Source: CAYSWK01 sp964434735
GTDB lineage: Archaea; Micrarchaeota; Micrarchaeia; Anstonellales; Bilamarchaeaceae
Length of the DNA stretch: 64,000 bases
Reading direction: 5' to 3'
Assembly: GCA_964434735.1 (NCBI GenBank)
Contig: CAYSWK010000002.1
Span: 1-64,000 of the forward strand
The position numbers and the translations under genes are program-made. The notes under the pieces were generated by a model that saw nothing but the letters and a program-made list of their open reading frames with translations, did no database searches and was not told the DNA's origin. The stretch's first letter is position 1, and each line of letters begins with the position of its first letter. Shown in pieces: positions 51,627 to 60,786 of this stretch.

Positions 51627-52250
51627 ATGGTTTTCGCACAAGCAACAAGCCAACCGGAAAGAGGAAATGCATTAGCCAGAAGTTCTCATTTTAGACAAAA
51701 ATTACCAAAAACAGACGTACTCCATCCTCCGCAAGAATTCCCGTTTACTCTTGTAAACGGCCATATTATCCATTTTTCAAGAAGAGGCAGAGCCCTCTTA
51801 AGACATCCCGAGGATGCATTAAAAGAGTACCATGCATGCTGCATGGCAACGCTCCGTATTATTTCAGAAGGATATCTTCTTGCAAGAACGGCAGGACTAA
51901 AAATCGATTTCAAAGAATCGCGAGTACGAAGAACACGCGGCCCAATACCATTGTATCTTCAAGGACACTTACGGCCAAAAAAAGAGATTGCATTACCGAG
52001 TGACTTGGAACATCTTGAACTCATCGAACGTGTACTCGCACAAACAATCGCAAAAGTCACGCCGCATTATGTATACGGGGCGTATATAGGAAGAATTATG
52101 CAAGGAATTACCGAACATTCGGATATTGCCGAAAAAATTAACAGGCATCCCCTTGAAGACCTTTCCCTTTTTGGCCTCATTCATATAGTACAGGAACTGA
52201 TAGTAATGAAACGTGTACTCGAATTAGATGAACTCAGGGCAACCATTTAA
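51627..52250 (+). CDS. Hypothetical helical protein
   Basis: 207 residues, soluble, basic N-terminal third (RRGRALLRHPEDALKEYH) and helical rest (AQTIAKVTPHYVYGAYIGRIM, VQELIVMKRVLELDEL). Two adjacent Cys at about 71-72. It overlaps the upstream region of the divergent methyltransferase gene. Not recognised. The next gene, 52336-52899, has a similar charged helical style. Confidence 0.55.
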   Translation: MVFAQATSQPERGNALARSSHFRQKLPKTDVLHPPQEFPFTLVNGHIIHFSRRGRALLRHPEDALKEYHACCMATLRIISEGYLLARTAGLKIDFKESRVRRTRGPIPLYLQGHLRPKKEIALPSDLEHLELIERVLAQTIAKVTPHYVYGAYIGRIMQGITEHSDIAEKINRHPLEDLSLFGLIHIVQELIVMKRVLELDELRATI

Positions 52251-52335
52251 GCAGGAACCCATTTCAAGACACTTCTTTAAAAATAAACCTGCATTAGTAT
52301 TTTCATCAAAACTATGAGGTGAATGTACATGCAAA

Positions 52336-52899
52336 ATGAAACACAACAAACAGGAAACACGAAACTCGCAACCAGCACACAAGGGTGGTTGGGCGTCCAG
52401 TCAAGGACAAAGTAATTTACAAACAACGCAGCAACTTAGAGCCAGCCAAACAAGTGCTGAAACTGATTTTAGGGCTGAATTAGATCGAATTAAGGAACGT
52501 AAGAGTCATGGGCTTCTTGCACGATTTATTGGTCAAAGCATACATATTGAACCTAACCTTTTGAAAGAAGCGTGTGCAGAGTTAGGTAAACTGAGTCCAC
52601 AGACGCTCACGGGACTTTTAAAACGATCCGCAGAGGAAACGTGGAAATTTACAAGCACTGCACAAAGGCATATGATAGACGCGTTCTTAGCATTACCGGA
52701 TTCAAGAGCGCGTGAAGCTGCCAAAAATGATATGCAAAAATCTCTTGCACGGATTTTAGGTGAACCGCTTTCTCTTGAAACAAAAGATCACTACCTGCAG
52801 GCGCTTAGTGCAATTCATATCCGTACTAAAGAAAAGCAACGGGCCGCTTCTTTGCGAAGATATGTATTACCAAGAACCTTGCGATCAGGAAGGGGGTAA
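52336..52899 (+). CDS. Hypothetical helical protein
   Basis: 187 residues. N-terminal 45 residues are Gln/Ser/Asn-rich and probably disordered; the rest is helical (FRAELDRIKERK, LLKEACAELGKL, ARILGEPL). A strong GAGGTGA ribosome binding site at 52316-52322 is better spaced for an ATG at 52329 in another frame (28 codons, then stop) than for this ATG at 52336. It is followed 2 bases later by a small HTH gene. Confidence 0.5.
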   Translation: MKHNKQETRNSQPAHKGGWASSQGQSNLQTTQQLRASQTSAETDFRAELDRIKERKSHGLLARFIGQSIHIEPNLLKEACAELGKLSPQTLTGLLKRSAEETWKFTSTAQRHMIDAFLALPDSRAREAAKNDMQKSLARILGEPLSLETKDHYLQALSAIHIRTKEKQRAASLRRYVLPRTLRSGRG

Positions 52900-52901
52900 T
52901 T

Positions 52902-53081
52902 ATGAAATCCTCTACGAACTCAAGAATTGGAAGACCGCTCTCATTGACTCACGAGCAATTAGGACTTTTGCAAAAACTTTACTACACTGAACCGTATTCC
53001 ATACGAAGACTTGCTAAAGTCCTAGGAACGTCAAGATCCGCAATTGAACGCGCAATAAAGGCGGATTTTTACGGATATTGA
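52902..53081 (+). CDS. 59-residue helix-turn-helix protein
   Basis: Begins with ATG 52902 after AGGGGGTAATT and ends TGA at 53079-53081. Residues about 18-55 read as a helix-turn-helix: LTHEQLGLLQKLYYT, then SIRRLAKVLGTSRSAIERAIKADFY, where LAKVLGTSRSAIERAIK is a typical HTH recognition unit as in small sigma-like/resolvase HTH domains. It is probably a small DNA-binding regulator translated with the gene before it. Confidence 0.6.
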   Translation: MKSSTNSRIGRPLSLTHEQLGLLQKLYYTEPYSIRRLAKVLGTSRSAIERAIKADFYGY

Positions 53082-53153
53082 ATTCGGTCTTTTTTTTCTT
53101 TTTTTTAAGATACTATCAGCATATTCTTAAACCTACAAACGTACAATTTACCT

Positions 53154-54857
53154 ATGTGCGGCATAGCGGGATTCTTTGGCCTTGACGACCGTGCGCTTCT
53201 TAAGCGTATGGCGGGCGCAATAGCACACCGTGGGCCGGATCATGAAGGCCTGTACACAAGCAAAGGAATAGGTCTCGCCAACAGGCGTTTAAGCATTATC
53301 GATTTATCAGGCGGCAACCAGCCAATATATGATGACACAAGAAGGTACGTCATCGTTTTCAACGGTGAAATATACAACTACAAGAAGCTTCGAACACTGC
53401 TTGAGAAAAAAGGCGTGAAATTTGAAACTTCAAGCGATACGGAAGTCATCCTTCAATTGCTCATCAATTATGGGGTTGGGGGGATTGGAAAACTCAACGG
53501 CATGTTCGCATTTGCATTCTACGATTCAAAAGAACGAAAACTCATCATTGCGCGAGACCGGGCAGGAATCAAACCGTTATATTATACGGTGCACAAGGGA
53601 CTCTTTTTCTTTGCGTCAGAAATCAAATCTATTTTAGAATATGAAGAGATCCCAAAACAGGTTGACCAGGAGGCAAAATCTTCATTTTTGACATTTGGAA
53701 CTGTCTTGGCTGCAAAAACATTATTCAGAGGAATTTCAAAACTGCTCCCTGGAAATTATCTTGAAGTAACTCCACATTCCATTTCAATAAAACCGTATCA
53801 ACAAGAAACCGAAGATGTATCCGCAACCTCTTTACGCCACGTGCTTGAGCATGCCGTCAAGTCACAAATGGTTGCTGATGTTCCCTTAGGTGCATTCCTT
53901 TCCGGAGGATTGGACTCAAGTACCATCGTTGGATTAATGGCAAAATCCCATGACCAACCTGTAAAAACATTTACCGTAGGATTCGGTGAGGAAAGCGATG
54001 AGGTATATTACGCACGCGCAGTAAGCGAACACACGGGCACCGAGCATTATGAACGCATCGTCGAGCCAAAGGAAGTGCAAAAAACCGTTGAAAAGCTTGT
54101 GTGGCATTTTGACGACTTGACCTGGGATTCTGCAAGCATCCCGTTATTCTTGGTTTCCGAGCTCGCACGAAAACACGTAAAAGTCGTATTAAGCGGCGAG
54201 GGGGCAGATGAATTGTTTGCAGGATATGAACGGTACCGCCCCTTTTCACCCGCAATCCCCCTTGTGCCCTGGAACATCCGCACGCACGTATACAAGAGAT
54301 ATATCACCATGTTTGACGATGCAACAAAAGCACGCCTAGGAATTGGAAAAAGTTATGCGGAAATCGTGCTTGACTCATACCTTTCACGCACTCCACGAAA
54401 CCTGCAGAATGTTCTTGATTTTGAATATAATGAGTTTCTTCCGCACCAATTGCTCAACAAGGCAGACAAGGCAACCATGGCAGCATCCATAGAAGGTCGC
54501 GTGCCGTTCCTTGACAATTCAGTCATAGAAAAAGCAAAGCATATTCCACTTCATGAAAAAATGCTTTTATTTAAGGGAAAGGCAGTGCTTCGCGCGGCGG
54601 TAAAAGATATAACACCTACAGTTGCACGCGCACGGGCAAAACAAGGGTTTGGCGCAAAACCGATATTTTGGCTTTCGCATACGCCCTTTTTGGAGTACAC
54701 CAAAAGCATGCTTGCTGACGGTCACGCGAAGGAGCTTGGTATTGATTTGTCATACGCAAAAACAATGATTGAGGAACGCACAAAACCAAAGCGAGCATAC
54801 CAAATTTGGAGTTTATTACTCCTTGAATTATGGTACAGGAAATTTTTCGGTGAATGA
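53154..54857 (+). CDS. asnB: Glutamine-hydrolysing asparagine synthase AsnB
   Basis: 567 residues, typical for AsnB without a C-terminal extension. N-terminal class II amidotransferase with nucleophile Cys2 (MCGIAGF), AHRGPDHEG, and a C-terminal synthetase with PP-loop SGGLDSS near residue 250 and LSGEGADELFAGYERY. Makes asparagine from aspartate and glutamine; in surface-glycan clusters, family members can also amidate glycan or peptide substrates. Downstream genes point to surface functions, but the full motif set favours asparagine synthesis. Confidence 0.9.
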   Translation: MCGIAGFFGLDDRALLKRMAGAIAHRGPDHEGLYTSKGIGLANRRLSIIDLSGGNQPIYDDTRRYVIVFNGEIYNYKKLRTLLEKKGVKFETSSDTEVILQLLINYGVGGIGKLNGMFAFAFYDSKERKLIIARDRAGIKPLYYTVHKGLFFFASEIKSILEYEEIPKQVDQEAKSSFLTFGTVLAAKTLFRGISKLLPGNYLEVTPHSISIKPYQQETEDVSATSLRHVLEHAVKSQMVADVPLGAFLSGGLDSSTIVGLMAKSHDQPVKTFTVGFGEESDEVYYARAVSEHTGTEHYERIVEPKEVQKTVEKLVWHFDDLTWDSASIPLFLVSELARKHVKVVLSGEGADELFAGYERYRPFSPAIPLVPWNIRTHVYKRYITMFDDATKARLGIGKSYAEIVLDSYLSRTPRNLQNVLDFEYNEFLPHQLLNKADKATMAASIEGRVPFLDNSVIEKAKHIPLHEKMLLFKGKAVLRAAVKDITPTVARARAKQGFGAKPIFWLSHTPFLEYTKSMLADGHAKELGIDLSYAKTMIEERTKPKRAYQIWSLLLLELWYRKFFGE

Positions 54858-54887
54858 GTTAATAAATATCCGGTCCAAAAAAGATCT

Positions 54888-55391
54888 GTGGAATGGATTA
54901 TCCCTGCAAAAATTTCCCTTTTCGACCCACCATACTCACTTGAATTCCATAAAAAGTATGATGGGCGACTAGGATTCCACGCATACATGCCAAATTCAAT
55001 ACGAAACGGAAAAGTAGTTGGGCTCCATGAAGGGCGTGACGTAACACTCCCGAAAGGAACCCCAATACTTGCACCATCTGATTGTACGATTGTTGCTTGG
55101 ATGAAAGGAAACAAAAAAAACGGCGGATGGATAAAACTTGCATTTGAAACTCCGAAAGGAAAATATTTTATGGAACTTACTCATGTAAACGGGCAGGAGT
55201 TCAAATCCGGACAAATCGTCTCAAAAGGAACCGAACTTGGAACGGTTTATGTAGTTCCTAGAATCGGAAGAGCAACACTTTGCATTAAGATATATACTGA
55301 CAAAGGCAAGCCAATTGATTTTCTTAAAGTAATTGGCCAACCTGCAACACCAATAGAAGTTAAGCAAGAGCCAAAAAAACTTTTGCGCTAG
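54888..55391 (+). CDS. M23 peptidase-like (LytM fold) protein, degenerate
   Basis: 167 residues, GTG start with TAATAAATATCC about 25 bases upstream, so leaderless. The fold follows family M23: GLHEGRDVTLPKGTPILAPSDC (H-x3-D first zinc motif), then MELTHVNGQEFKSGQIVSKGTELG (third-ligand His region). The closing HxH motif is replaced by LCIKIY, so zinc ligands are incomplete. Likely a binding or structural relative rather than an active endopeptidase. It lies 30 bases after asnB. Confidence 0.6.
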   Translation: MEWIIPAKISLFDPPYSLEFHKKYDGRLGFHAYMPNSIRNGKVVGLHEGRDVTLPKGTPILAPSDCTIVAWMKGNKKNGGWIKLAFETPKGKYFMELTHVNGQEFKSGQIVSKGTELGTVYVVPRIGRATLCIKIYTDKGKPIDFLKVIGQPATPIEVKQEPKKLLR

Positions 55392-55469
55392 AATGCTCGT
55401 TGTAAAAGACAGACCTCTAAAAGTACACAAAACAAGAAAGTTAAAAACGTAAAGTAGTAAACTAGGGTT

Positions 55470-57557
55470 ATGAAAAAATTGATCGTTCTTTTTATAATAG
55501 GAATTTTGATTTTTGGCTGCACTGCACAAAAAACAGATGATAAAACAACAAGCGCAACCAACAGCAATACTCTAGAAAAAAATGAGATTGAAAAAACCTT
55601 CAAAACCTCACTTAACAAGCTTGATGATGAATATGTAGGTGGGAACCTTTCAAAAGAGGAATACATATTCTATTCTTTACAAGCAATCTATGAACCTGCA
55701 GAGTTGCCTTCTAAGTATGCAGGTGTCCCTATTGTTGAATATGATGTATCAGATGAAATAATGCGCGCAATGGAAAACTGGGATAGTTTAAGTAAAGAGC
55801 ACAAGCAAAAAATCCTTGAATGGACTGCAATTCCAGATGTTTCAAATGCACAAACCGTATCTTTAATGGGAAAACACGCATCATTATCAGGAGGTACATT
55901 GCAAACCTCCCAAACATACACTGCTGATGCGGCAAATGGGAACGTCAAAGTATATGCAACGCTTTCAGCAGGCCATTCTGAAGTTGATGTACAGCAACTT
56001 AAGCGAAAGATGAAAATGCTCAAAGAAGCTGCTGATGACTCATACCAAAAATTCAAGGACCTTCTTGGAATCGAACCAACTTACGCTGCACACATGTTTA
56101 TTCAGCAATCACCCGGAGGAATACTTGGTGGAACAACGCTTTATTCCACTCCAGATGATCCTTATGAACGATGCAAAATCACTGTTGATGTTGATCAAAT
56201 CCAGGATGAGAAAAAAATAAAGTCAACGACAGTGCATGAGTTGTTCCATTGTTTTCAGTATCACATCCCTTTACGTGACTGGAATAACCCTGACCAAAAA
56301 TGGCTGCGTGAGGCAACTGCAACCTGGTCTGAAAATTATATTTATCCGGATACTAATAGAGAACAATTCTACGTACCATTATTCTTTGAAACCAGGTACC
56401 TGCCATTAGTCAAACGGGAAGGCAACAAGGAATATTCAGACTATTTATTTTTCAAATTCCTTGAACAAACTGCTAGCAAGGAGGTAGTTGGAAAAATACT
56501 GCTTGATGCAAAAACAAAGGGTACGCGAAATGCAATTACTTCAATTAATGAGTACGATGAAAAGTTTGCGGAATTCAGCGTCTGGAACTGGAACAAGGAT
56601 CCTATATTAAAATACACTGATACGCCTTCATTCCCGCAAGTAGGTGTAAGTGGGAGTGCAGTAATATCAAGGCAAATTAATGCAAAGGAAGAAACAACAA
56701 TCACTGATTTTTTCCCCCACAATGGAGCAGCATACCATGTTTACAAAATTGATCCTAATAGCGATGTGAAAGAGATAAAGATTAAATTTAGCAATGAGGG
56801 GGACGCAAAAAACCAGCGCAGGGCGTTAGTAAAAATAGGCAATTCCTGGACAGAGGAGTATTGGACAGGAACGCTTGAAAAAACATTCTGCTTAACAAAA
56901 CCAAATGAAAAGTTGAGTGAACTTGTAATTGTTTTTTCCAATTCGCAGATGGACAACGAGCTTGAAGTAGTAAAATATGACGTTGACACTACTGGCGAGT
57001 GCCCATTTGAAATATCTGGAATAACAAAAATAACATCCAACATGCACGTAACAGATGCTACAGGAACAATGGATTCAACAGGAACATATATTTCAAATGA
57101 CGTTTTGCAATTCAATTCAGAGGAAAATCAGTACGAATTAAAATCAAGGACTGCAACTTGTACGTATACTGATAACAAAAACCTCCAAGATGAAATTTAT
57201 ACGATCATAGCACACGAAAGCGGCTCAGGCACTATTACTGAAGAATATACAACTGATGCGCCTATGAAGATGCATTTTGATTATGATGATAAGGAAATTG
57301 ACTTTATTACCTCACCAAGTTACAAAAATCCAAACTGGGTTAAGATTACTGGCAATATGCTGATTAAAACTGCATACAGCTCAAGCGATACGCCAGTAAC
57401 CAAAAACGACGGATGCAGTGTCTTCTCAAGCCTTGCAGGAAACACGCCATTGAAAATGAGTGAGTATTTGGATGGTAACCGGCTTCATGGAACAAAAACC
57501 ATAAGCAATGCAGGGATTACTGCAACGGTTGAGTTTGATTATATTATTTCAAGATAA
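55470..57557 (+). CDS. Lipoprotein with HExxH zinc metalloprotease domain
   Basis: 695 residues. Lipobox ILIFGC at about 12-17 anchors it outside the membrane. The catalytic motif TTVHELFHCFQYH (H256, E257, H260) is followed about 20 residues later by WLREATATWSENY, where the Glu is the likely third ligand (gluzincin-like). The C-terminal half is beta-rich with several Cys. A secreted or surface-bound protease that may act on environmental or surface proteins. TATA-like TTAAAAACG upstream. Confidence 0.75.
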   Translation: MKKLIVLFIIGILIFGCTAQKTDDKTTSATNSNTLEKNEIEKTFKTSLNKLDDEYVGGNLSKEEYIFYSLQAIYEPAELPSKYAGVPIVEYDVSDEIMRAMENWDSLSKEHKQKILEWTAIPDVSNAQTVSLMGKHASLSGGTLQTSQTYTADAANGNVKVYATLSAGHSEVDVQQLKRKMKMLKEAADDSYQKFKDLLGIEPTYAAHMFIQQSPGGILGGTTLYSTPDDPYERCKITVDVDQIQDEKKIKSTTVHELFHCFQYHIPLRDWNNPDQKWLREATATWSENYIYPDTNREQFYVPLFFETRYLPLVKREGNKEYSDYLFFKFLEQTASKEVVGKILLDAKTKGTRNAITSINEYDEKFAEFSVWNWNKDPILKYTDTPSFPQVGVSGSAVISRQINAKEETTITDFFPHNGAAYHVYKIDPNSDVKEIKIKFSNEGDAKNQRRALVKIGNSWTEEYWTGTLEKTFCLTKPNEKLSELVIVFSNSQMDNELEVVKYDVDTTGECPFEISGITKITSNMHVTDATGTMDSTGTYISNDVLQFNSEENQYELKSRTATCTYTDNKNLQDEIYTIIAHESGSGTITEEYTTDAPMKMHFDYDDKEIDFITSPSYKNPNWVKITGNMLIKTAYSSSDTPVTKNDGCSVFSSLAGNTPLKMSEYLDGNRLHGTKTISNAGITATVEFDYIISR

Positions 57558-57724
57558 AATAGAGGATTAAGGTGGAAGTAATAGTTCCATGTTACTCTCA
57601 AAATTCGTTTTGAATACTTCAGGTGCACGCGCATCATTAGTACTCAAACAAGCTTAGATCCTTTCTTTTAACACTTTTAGTAACTATAAGTAAGAATTTA
57701 ACCCCTTTATTGATTGGATATACT

Positions 57725-58837
57725 ATGAAAATCCTTCATTTCATAGGCTCCCTTGAGATAGGCGGAACTGAAAAAATGCTCCTCACCTACCTTTCAACTA
57801 CAAAAGAAAAGGAGCTCACCCATGTAGTATGCACTCTTTTTGATAAGGGTGCGCTTAGGGAAGAACTTGCAAAAAAAAATATTCATGTCAAAACACTGGA
57901 TATAAAGGGAAAACTTGGGCTTTTGGATGCTATCGGTAAATTTGTAAAAGTCCTTGAAAATGAAAAACCCAGCATCGTTCATTCATATTTATTACAGGAA
58001 AACCTCGTTGCGCGATATGCGATTGAAAAATACAACAAAAAATACCAACAAAAAATAGTGCTTATCAACGGAAAACGCGACACTGACCGCGGTAAAGCGT
58101 TCTGGAAAGTATGGCTTGACAAGCAAAGCCTCCACAAGGCAAACCTGCATGTCTCAAACTCAAAAGCAGGAGTTGAGGAACTCAAAGGATATGGCGTACC
58201 GGCCGATAATATCCTCTACATACCAAACGGCAAGGAACTGCACATACAAAAAATAACCAAACAAAAGGCAAAAGAAGGCCTTTCGCTCCCACAAGATACG
58301 TTCGTCATTTCATGCGTTGCACGGCTCTACTCCTTCAAGGGGCACCAGTACCTTCTTCAAGCAATGAAAAAGGCGCAAGAGCACCTCAAAGGGCTTGACT
58401 GGAAACTATTATTAGTCGGAGACGGAGAAATGAAAACGGCACTTGAACAATATGTTGCATCACATGGGCTTCAAAAGTACGTGGTTTTCCTTGGCGAACG
58501 AAATGACGTGCCCCTTATCCTGCGTGCAACCGACTTATTCGTGCTCCCGACGTTACGCGAAGGAATGCCCGGTGCTTTAATGGAAGCAATGGCTGCAGGA
58601 CTTCCCTGCATCGCAACGGAAATTGACGGATGCAAGGAACTCATTGAAAATGAAAAAAATGGGCTTTTAGTACCCGCCAAAAATACAGATGCGCTTTCTA
58701 CGGCAATTATTTCACTTATCCTTGATCCTATTCTTTGTGCACGGCTTGGAAAAGAAGCAAAAAGAACCATTGAGGAAGAGTTCTCACTAAGCAAAATGAT
58801 TACACAAATTGATGAGTTATATATGCGCTTTGCATAA
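57725..58837 (+). CDS. GT4-family glycosyltransferase
   Basis: 370 residues, GT-B fold. N-terminal GSLEIGGTEKMLLTYL, C-terminal donor-binding TLREGMPGALMEAMAAGLPCIATEIDGCKELI with the conserved E-x7-E (nucleotide-sugar binding). It transfers a sugar from an NDP or GDP donor to a lipid or glycan acceptor at the cytoplasmic face. TTTAACC promoter about 25 bases before the ATG at 57725. The 167-base gap upstream holds no gene that I can see. Confidence 0.87.
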   Translation: MKILHFIGSLEIGGTEKMLLTYLSTTKEKELTHVVCTLFDKGALREELAKKNIHVKTLDIKGKLGLLDAIGKFVKVLENEKPSIVHSYLLQENLVARYAIEKYNKKYQQKIVLINGKRDTDRGKAFWKVWLDKQSLHKANLHVSNSKAGVEELKGYGVPADNILYIPNGKELHIQKITKQKAKEGLSLPQDTFVISCVARLYSFKGHQYLLQAMKKAQEHLKGLDWKLLLVGDGEMKTALEQYVASHGLQKYVVFLGERNDVPLILRATDLFVLPTLREGMPGALMEAMAAGLPCIATEIDGCKELIENEKNGLLVPAKNTDALSTAIISLILDPILCARLGKEAKRTIEEEFSLSKMITQIDELYMRFA

Positions 58838-58883
58838 AGCCAAGCTCTTAAACCTTTAAGCAAAAAAAGCCATAGGTATTTGT

Positions 58884-59432
58884 ATGAACTTCGTCCCCAA
58901 AAAAATATTCTTTACCAAAGGAGCAGGAAAACACAAGGACCAGCTTGCCTCATTTGAAGTTGCACTCCGGGATGCAGGAATCTCACAATTTAACCTCGTA
59001 ACCGTTTCAAGCATCCTTCCACCCAACACAAAATTCGTTTCACGTGAAGAAGGGCTCAAAGACCTTAACCCGGGACAAATCGTATTTGTAGTACTTGCAC
59101 GCATGGCAACAAACGAACCGAACCGTCTTGTTGTTTCTTCAGTAGGTGCAGCAATACCTGCTGACAATTCCCAATACGGATATTTGAGCGAACACCATGC
59201 ATACGGTGAAACGGCTGAAAAAGCAGGAGATTATGCGGAAGATTTAGCCGCAAGCATGCTCGCATCAACCCTTGGCATTCCTTTTGACCCTGAAGACGCA
59301 TGGAATGAACGCGAGGAACATTTCAAGCTCAGCGGCAAAATCGTAAAAACAAGAAACATCACCCAAAGTGCTGAGGGTGACAAGGACGGTAAATGGACAA
59401 CGGTCATATCTGCGGCAGTATTGATACTTTAG
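58884..59432 (+). CDS. pdaD: Pyruvoyl-dependent arginine decarboxylase
   Basis: 182 residues. The proenzyme cleaves itself between S42 and S43 in TVSSILPP; the new N-terminal serine becomes the pyruvoyl cofactor. Further motifs: [42 protein letters not shown], and [25 protein letters not shown]. It makes agmatine for archaeal polyamines and agmatidine of tRNA-Ile2. TATA-like TTAAACC about 30 bases before the ATG. Confidence 0.94.
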   Translation: MNFVPKKIFFTKGAGKHKDQLASFEVALRDAGISQFNLVTVSSILPPNTKFVSREEGLKDLNPGQIVFVVLARMATNEPNRLVVSSVGAAIPADNSQYGYLSEHHAYGETAEKAGDYAEDLAASMLASTLGIPFDPEDAWNEREEHFKLSGKIVKTRNITQSAEGDKDGKWTTVISAAVLIL

Positions 59433-59434
59433 TC

Positions 59435-60430
59435 TTATCTAACAAATCTTTTTACCAAACGATTAACCAATTCCCTAAAATACGGCCCGTCAAGCTCAAG
59501 CTTTCCGTCAACAAATGCTTTTCGCGCAAGCGTACGCGCTTTTGATTCGTCTTCGCAAATAGATTCAATGGCGTTTTGCCACTTCAACGTGTCAAATGAG
59601 TCAATGACCCAGCCCTTAGGAAGATAATCTGACGTACCTGCTAAAGAGGTAGTAACTACAGGGGTGCCGCAGGATAATGCCTCAAGAACGCAATACCCGA
59701 TAGGGTCGGCTTCGCTTGGAAGAAGAAGCATGCGCGCGGTTGCATACAACTCAAGAAGTTTTTCATACGGGAGCTTCTCATACACTGTAACGTTTGGAAG
59801 CGACTTTGCGTCGCGCATTATCTGTTCATACAATGAAGAATCGCCCGGGGGTTTTGTTGCAACGATTACGAACTGCTGGGAAGGAATTTGTTTTGCAAGC
59901 GAAACGATAACCTCGGGGTGTTTTATATCAACAAGGCGCGCAACATACAGAATGTGCTTTCCCTTTTGGTAGGAAAAACGTTTAGGAAGAAAACAAGGAA
60001 CGTAAAACGTCTCAAACCCTTTTGACTCGAGGAACTTTTGAACGCGCGGAATATGCGCAATGAACGGCTGGCCCTTAAGGAGCATACCAAGCGTAGAAAA
60101 CGCAAGCCGCTTATGGCTTTTCTCACCCCAAGACTCCTCGCAAATGAATGACTTAATTCCCTTCAATGAATAGGAAAACCCTTGTGCGCTTAAAAAAATA
60201 CTGCGAGCGATAATAATATCTTCCTTTGACGGACGAATTTCCTTTCCCTTATGCATGATCCTAAAACGATGAAGGTATTTTTTGCTTGCAAACGTAAGCG
60301 CCCGATGGTAATTTTCATCAATATCGTCAGCACGTATATACTCTGCATTCGTTTTCCTTGCAACCTCCTCAAACAAGGAATGCAACCCGTCATACACCGG
60401 ATGCTTGAAAAGAGTGTTGATTATGCGCAT
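59435..60430 (-). CDS. Glycosyltransferase (GT-B fold)
   Basis: 331 residues. C-terminal half has the GT-B donor site LPSEADPIGYCVLEALSCGTPVVTTSLAGTSDYLPKGW. The N-terminal half is divergent (INTLFKHPVYDGLHSLFEEVARK). Likely adds a sugar to a surface glycan. The stop is 2 bases from the convergent pdaD stop. It sits in a run with an unknown gene and an NDP-sugar epimerase on the same strand. Confidence 0.75.
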   Translation of the reverse strand: MRIINTLFKHPVYDGLHSLFEEVARKTNAEYIRADDIDENYHRALTFASKKYLHRFRIMHKGKEIRPSKEDIIIARSIFLSAQGFSYSLKGIKSFICEESWGEKSHKRLAFSTLGMLLKGQPFIAHIPRVQKFLESKGFETFYVPCFLPKRFSYQKGKHILYVARLVDIKHPEVIVSLAKQIPSQQFVIVATKPPGDSSLYEQIMRDAKSLPNVTVYEKLPYEKLLELYATARMLLLPSEADPIGYCVLEALSCGTPVVTTSLAGTSDYLPKGWVIDSFDTLKWQNAIESICEDESKARTLARKAFVDGKLELDGPYFRELVNRLVKRFVR

Positions 60431-60441
60431 AATGATCAGTT

Positions 60442-60786
60442 TTATGGTTGAGTTCGAAGCCGAATTCTCTTTTCCTTCCCATCAATTTCAGCAACCGAAA
60501 TAATCATGGAATCGGTATCGTGCACCGTAAATGAATCATTTTTTTTAACAACATACGTTTTTTCTTCTTGAATTTTTCCAAGAGGAGGTTTGATTGTACC
60601 TTCACGTACTGCCTCGGCCCACTCTTTAGTGTATTCATGCCATGCAATACTAAGTGTCGCAGTCATGCCGGATATGCCCTTAAGACATATACGCAAACGG
60701 ACCTGTCCAAAATAACCGCATTCCCCTTCCTTAAGGGATAATTCCGTATAACGCCCATCATGTGCAATCCTACTTGACCCATTCAT
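60442..60786 (-). CDS. Hypothetical protein in a glycan operon
   Basis: 114 residues, beta-rich, with three Cys near the N-terminus (ECGYF, RICLKG). Its start lies inside the end of the epimerase gene (17-base overlap), and it precedes the glycosyltransferase by 11 bases, so it is cotranscribed with them. Not recognised. Confidence 0.5.
   Translation of the reverse strand: MNGSSRIAHDGRYTELSLKEGECGYFGQVRLRICLKGISGMTATLSIAWHEYTKEWAEAVREGTIKPPLGKIQEEKTYVVKKNDSFTVHDTDSMIISVAEIDGKEKRIRLRTQP

Noticed and set aside
57558..57724. A small RNA or gene in the gap before the glycosyltransferase
   Set aside because: Only one weak hairpin (CAAAAT/TTTTG type) and a TTTAACC promoter are seen; not enough to call anything.
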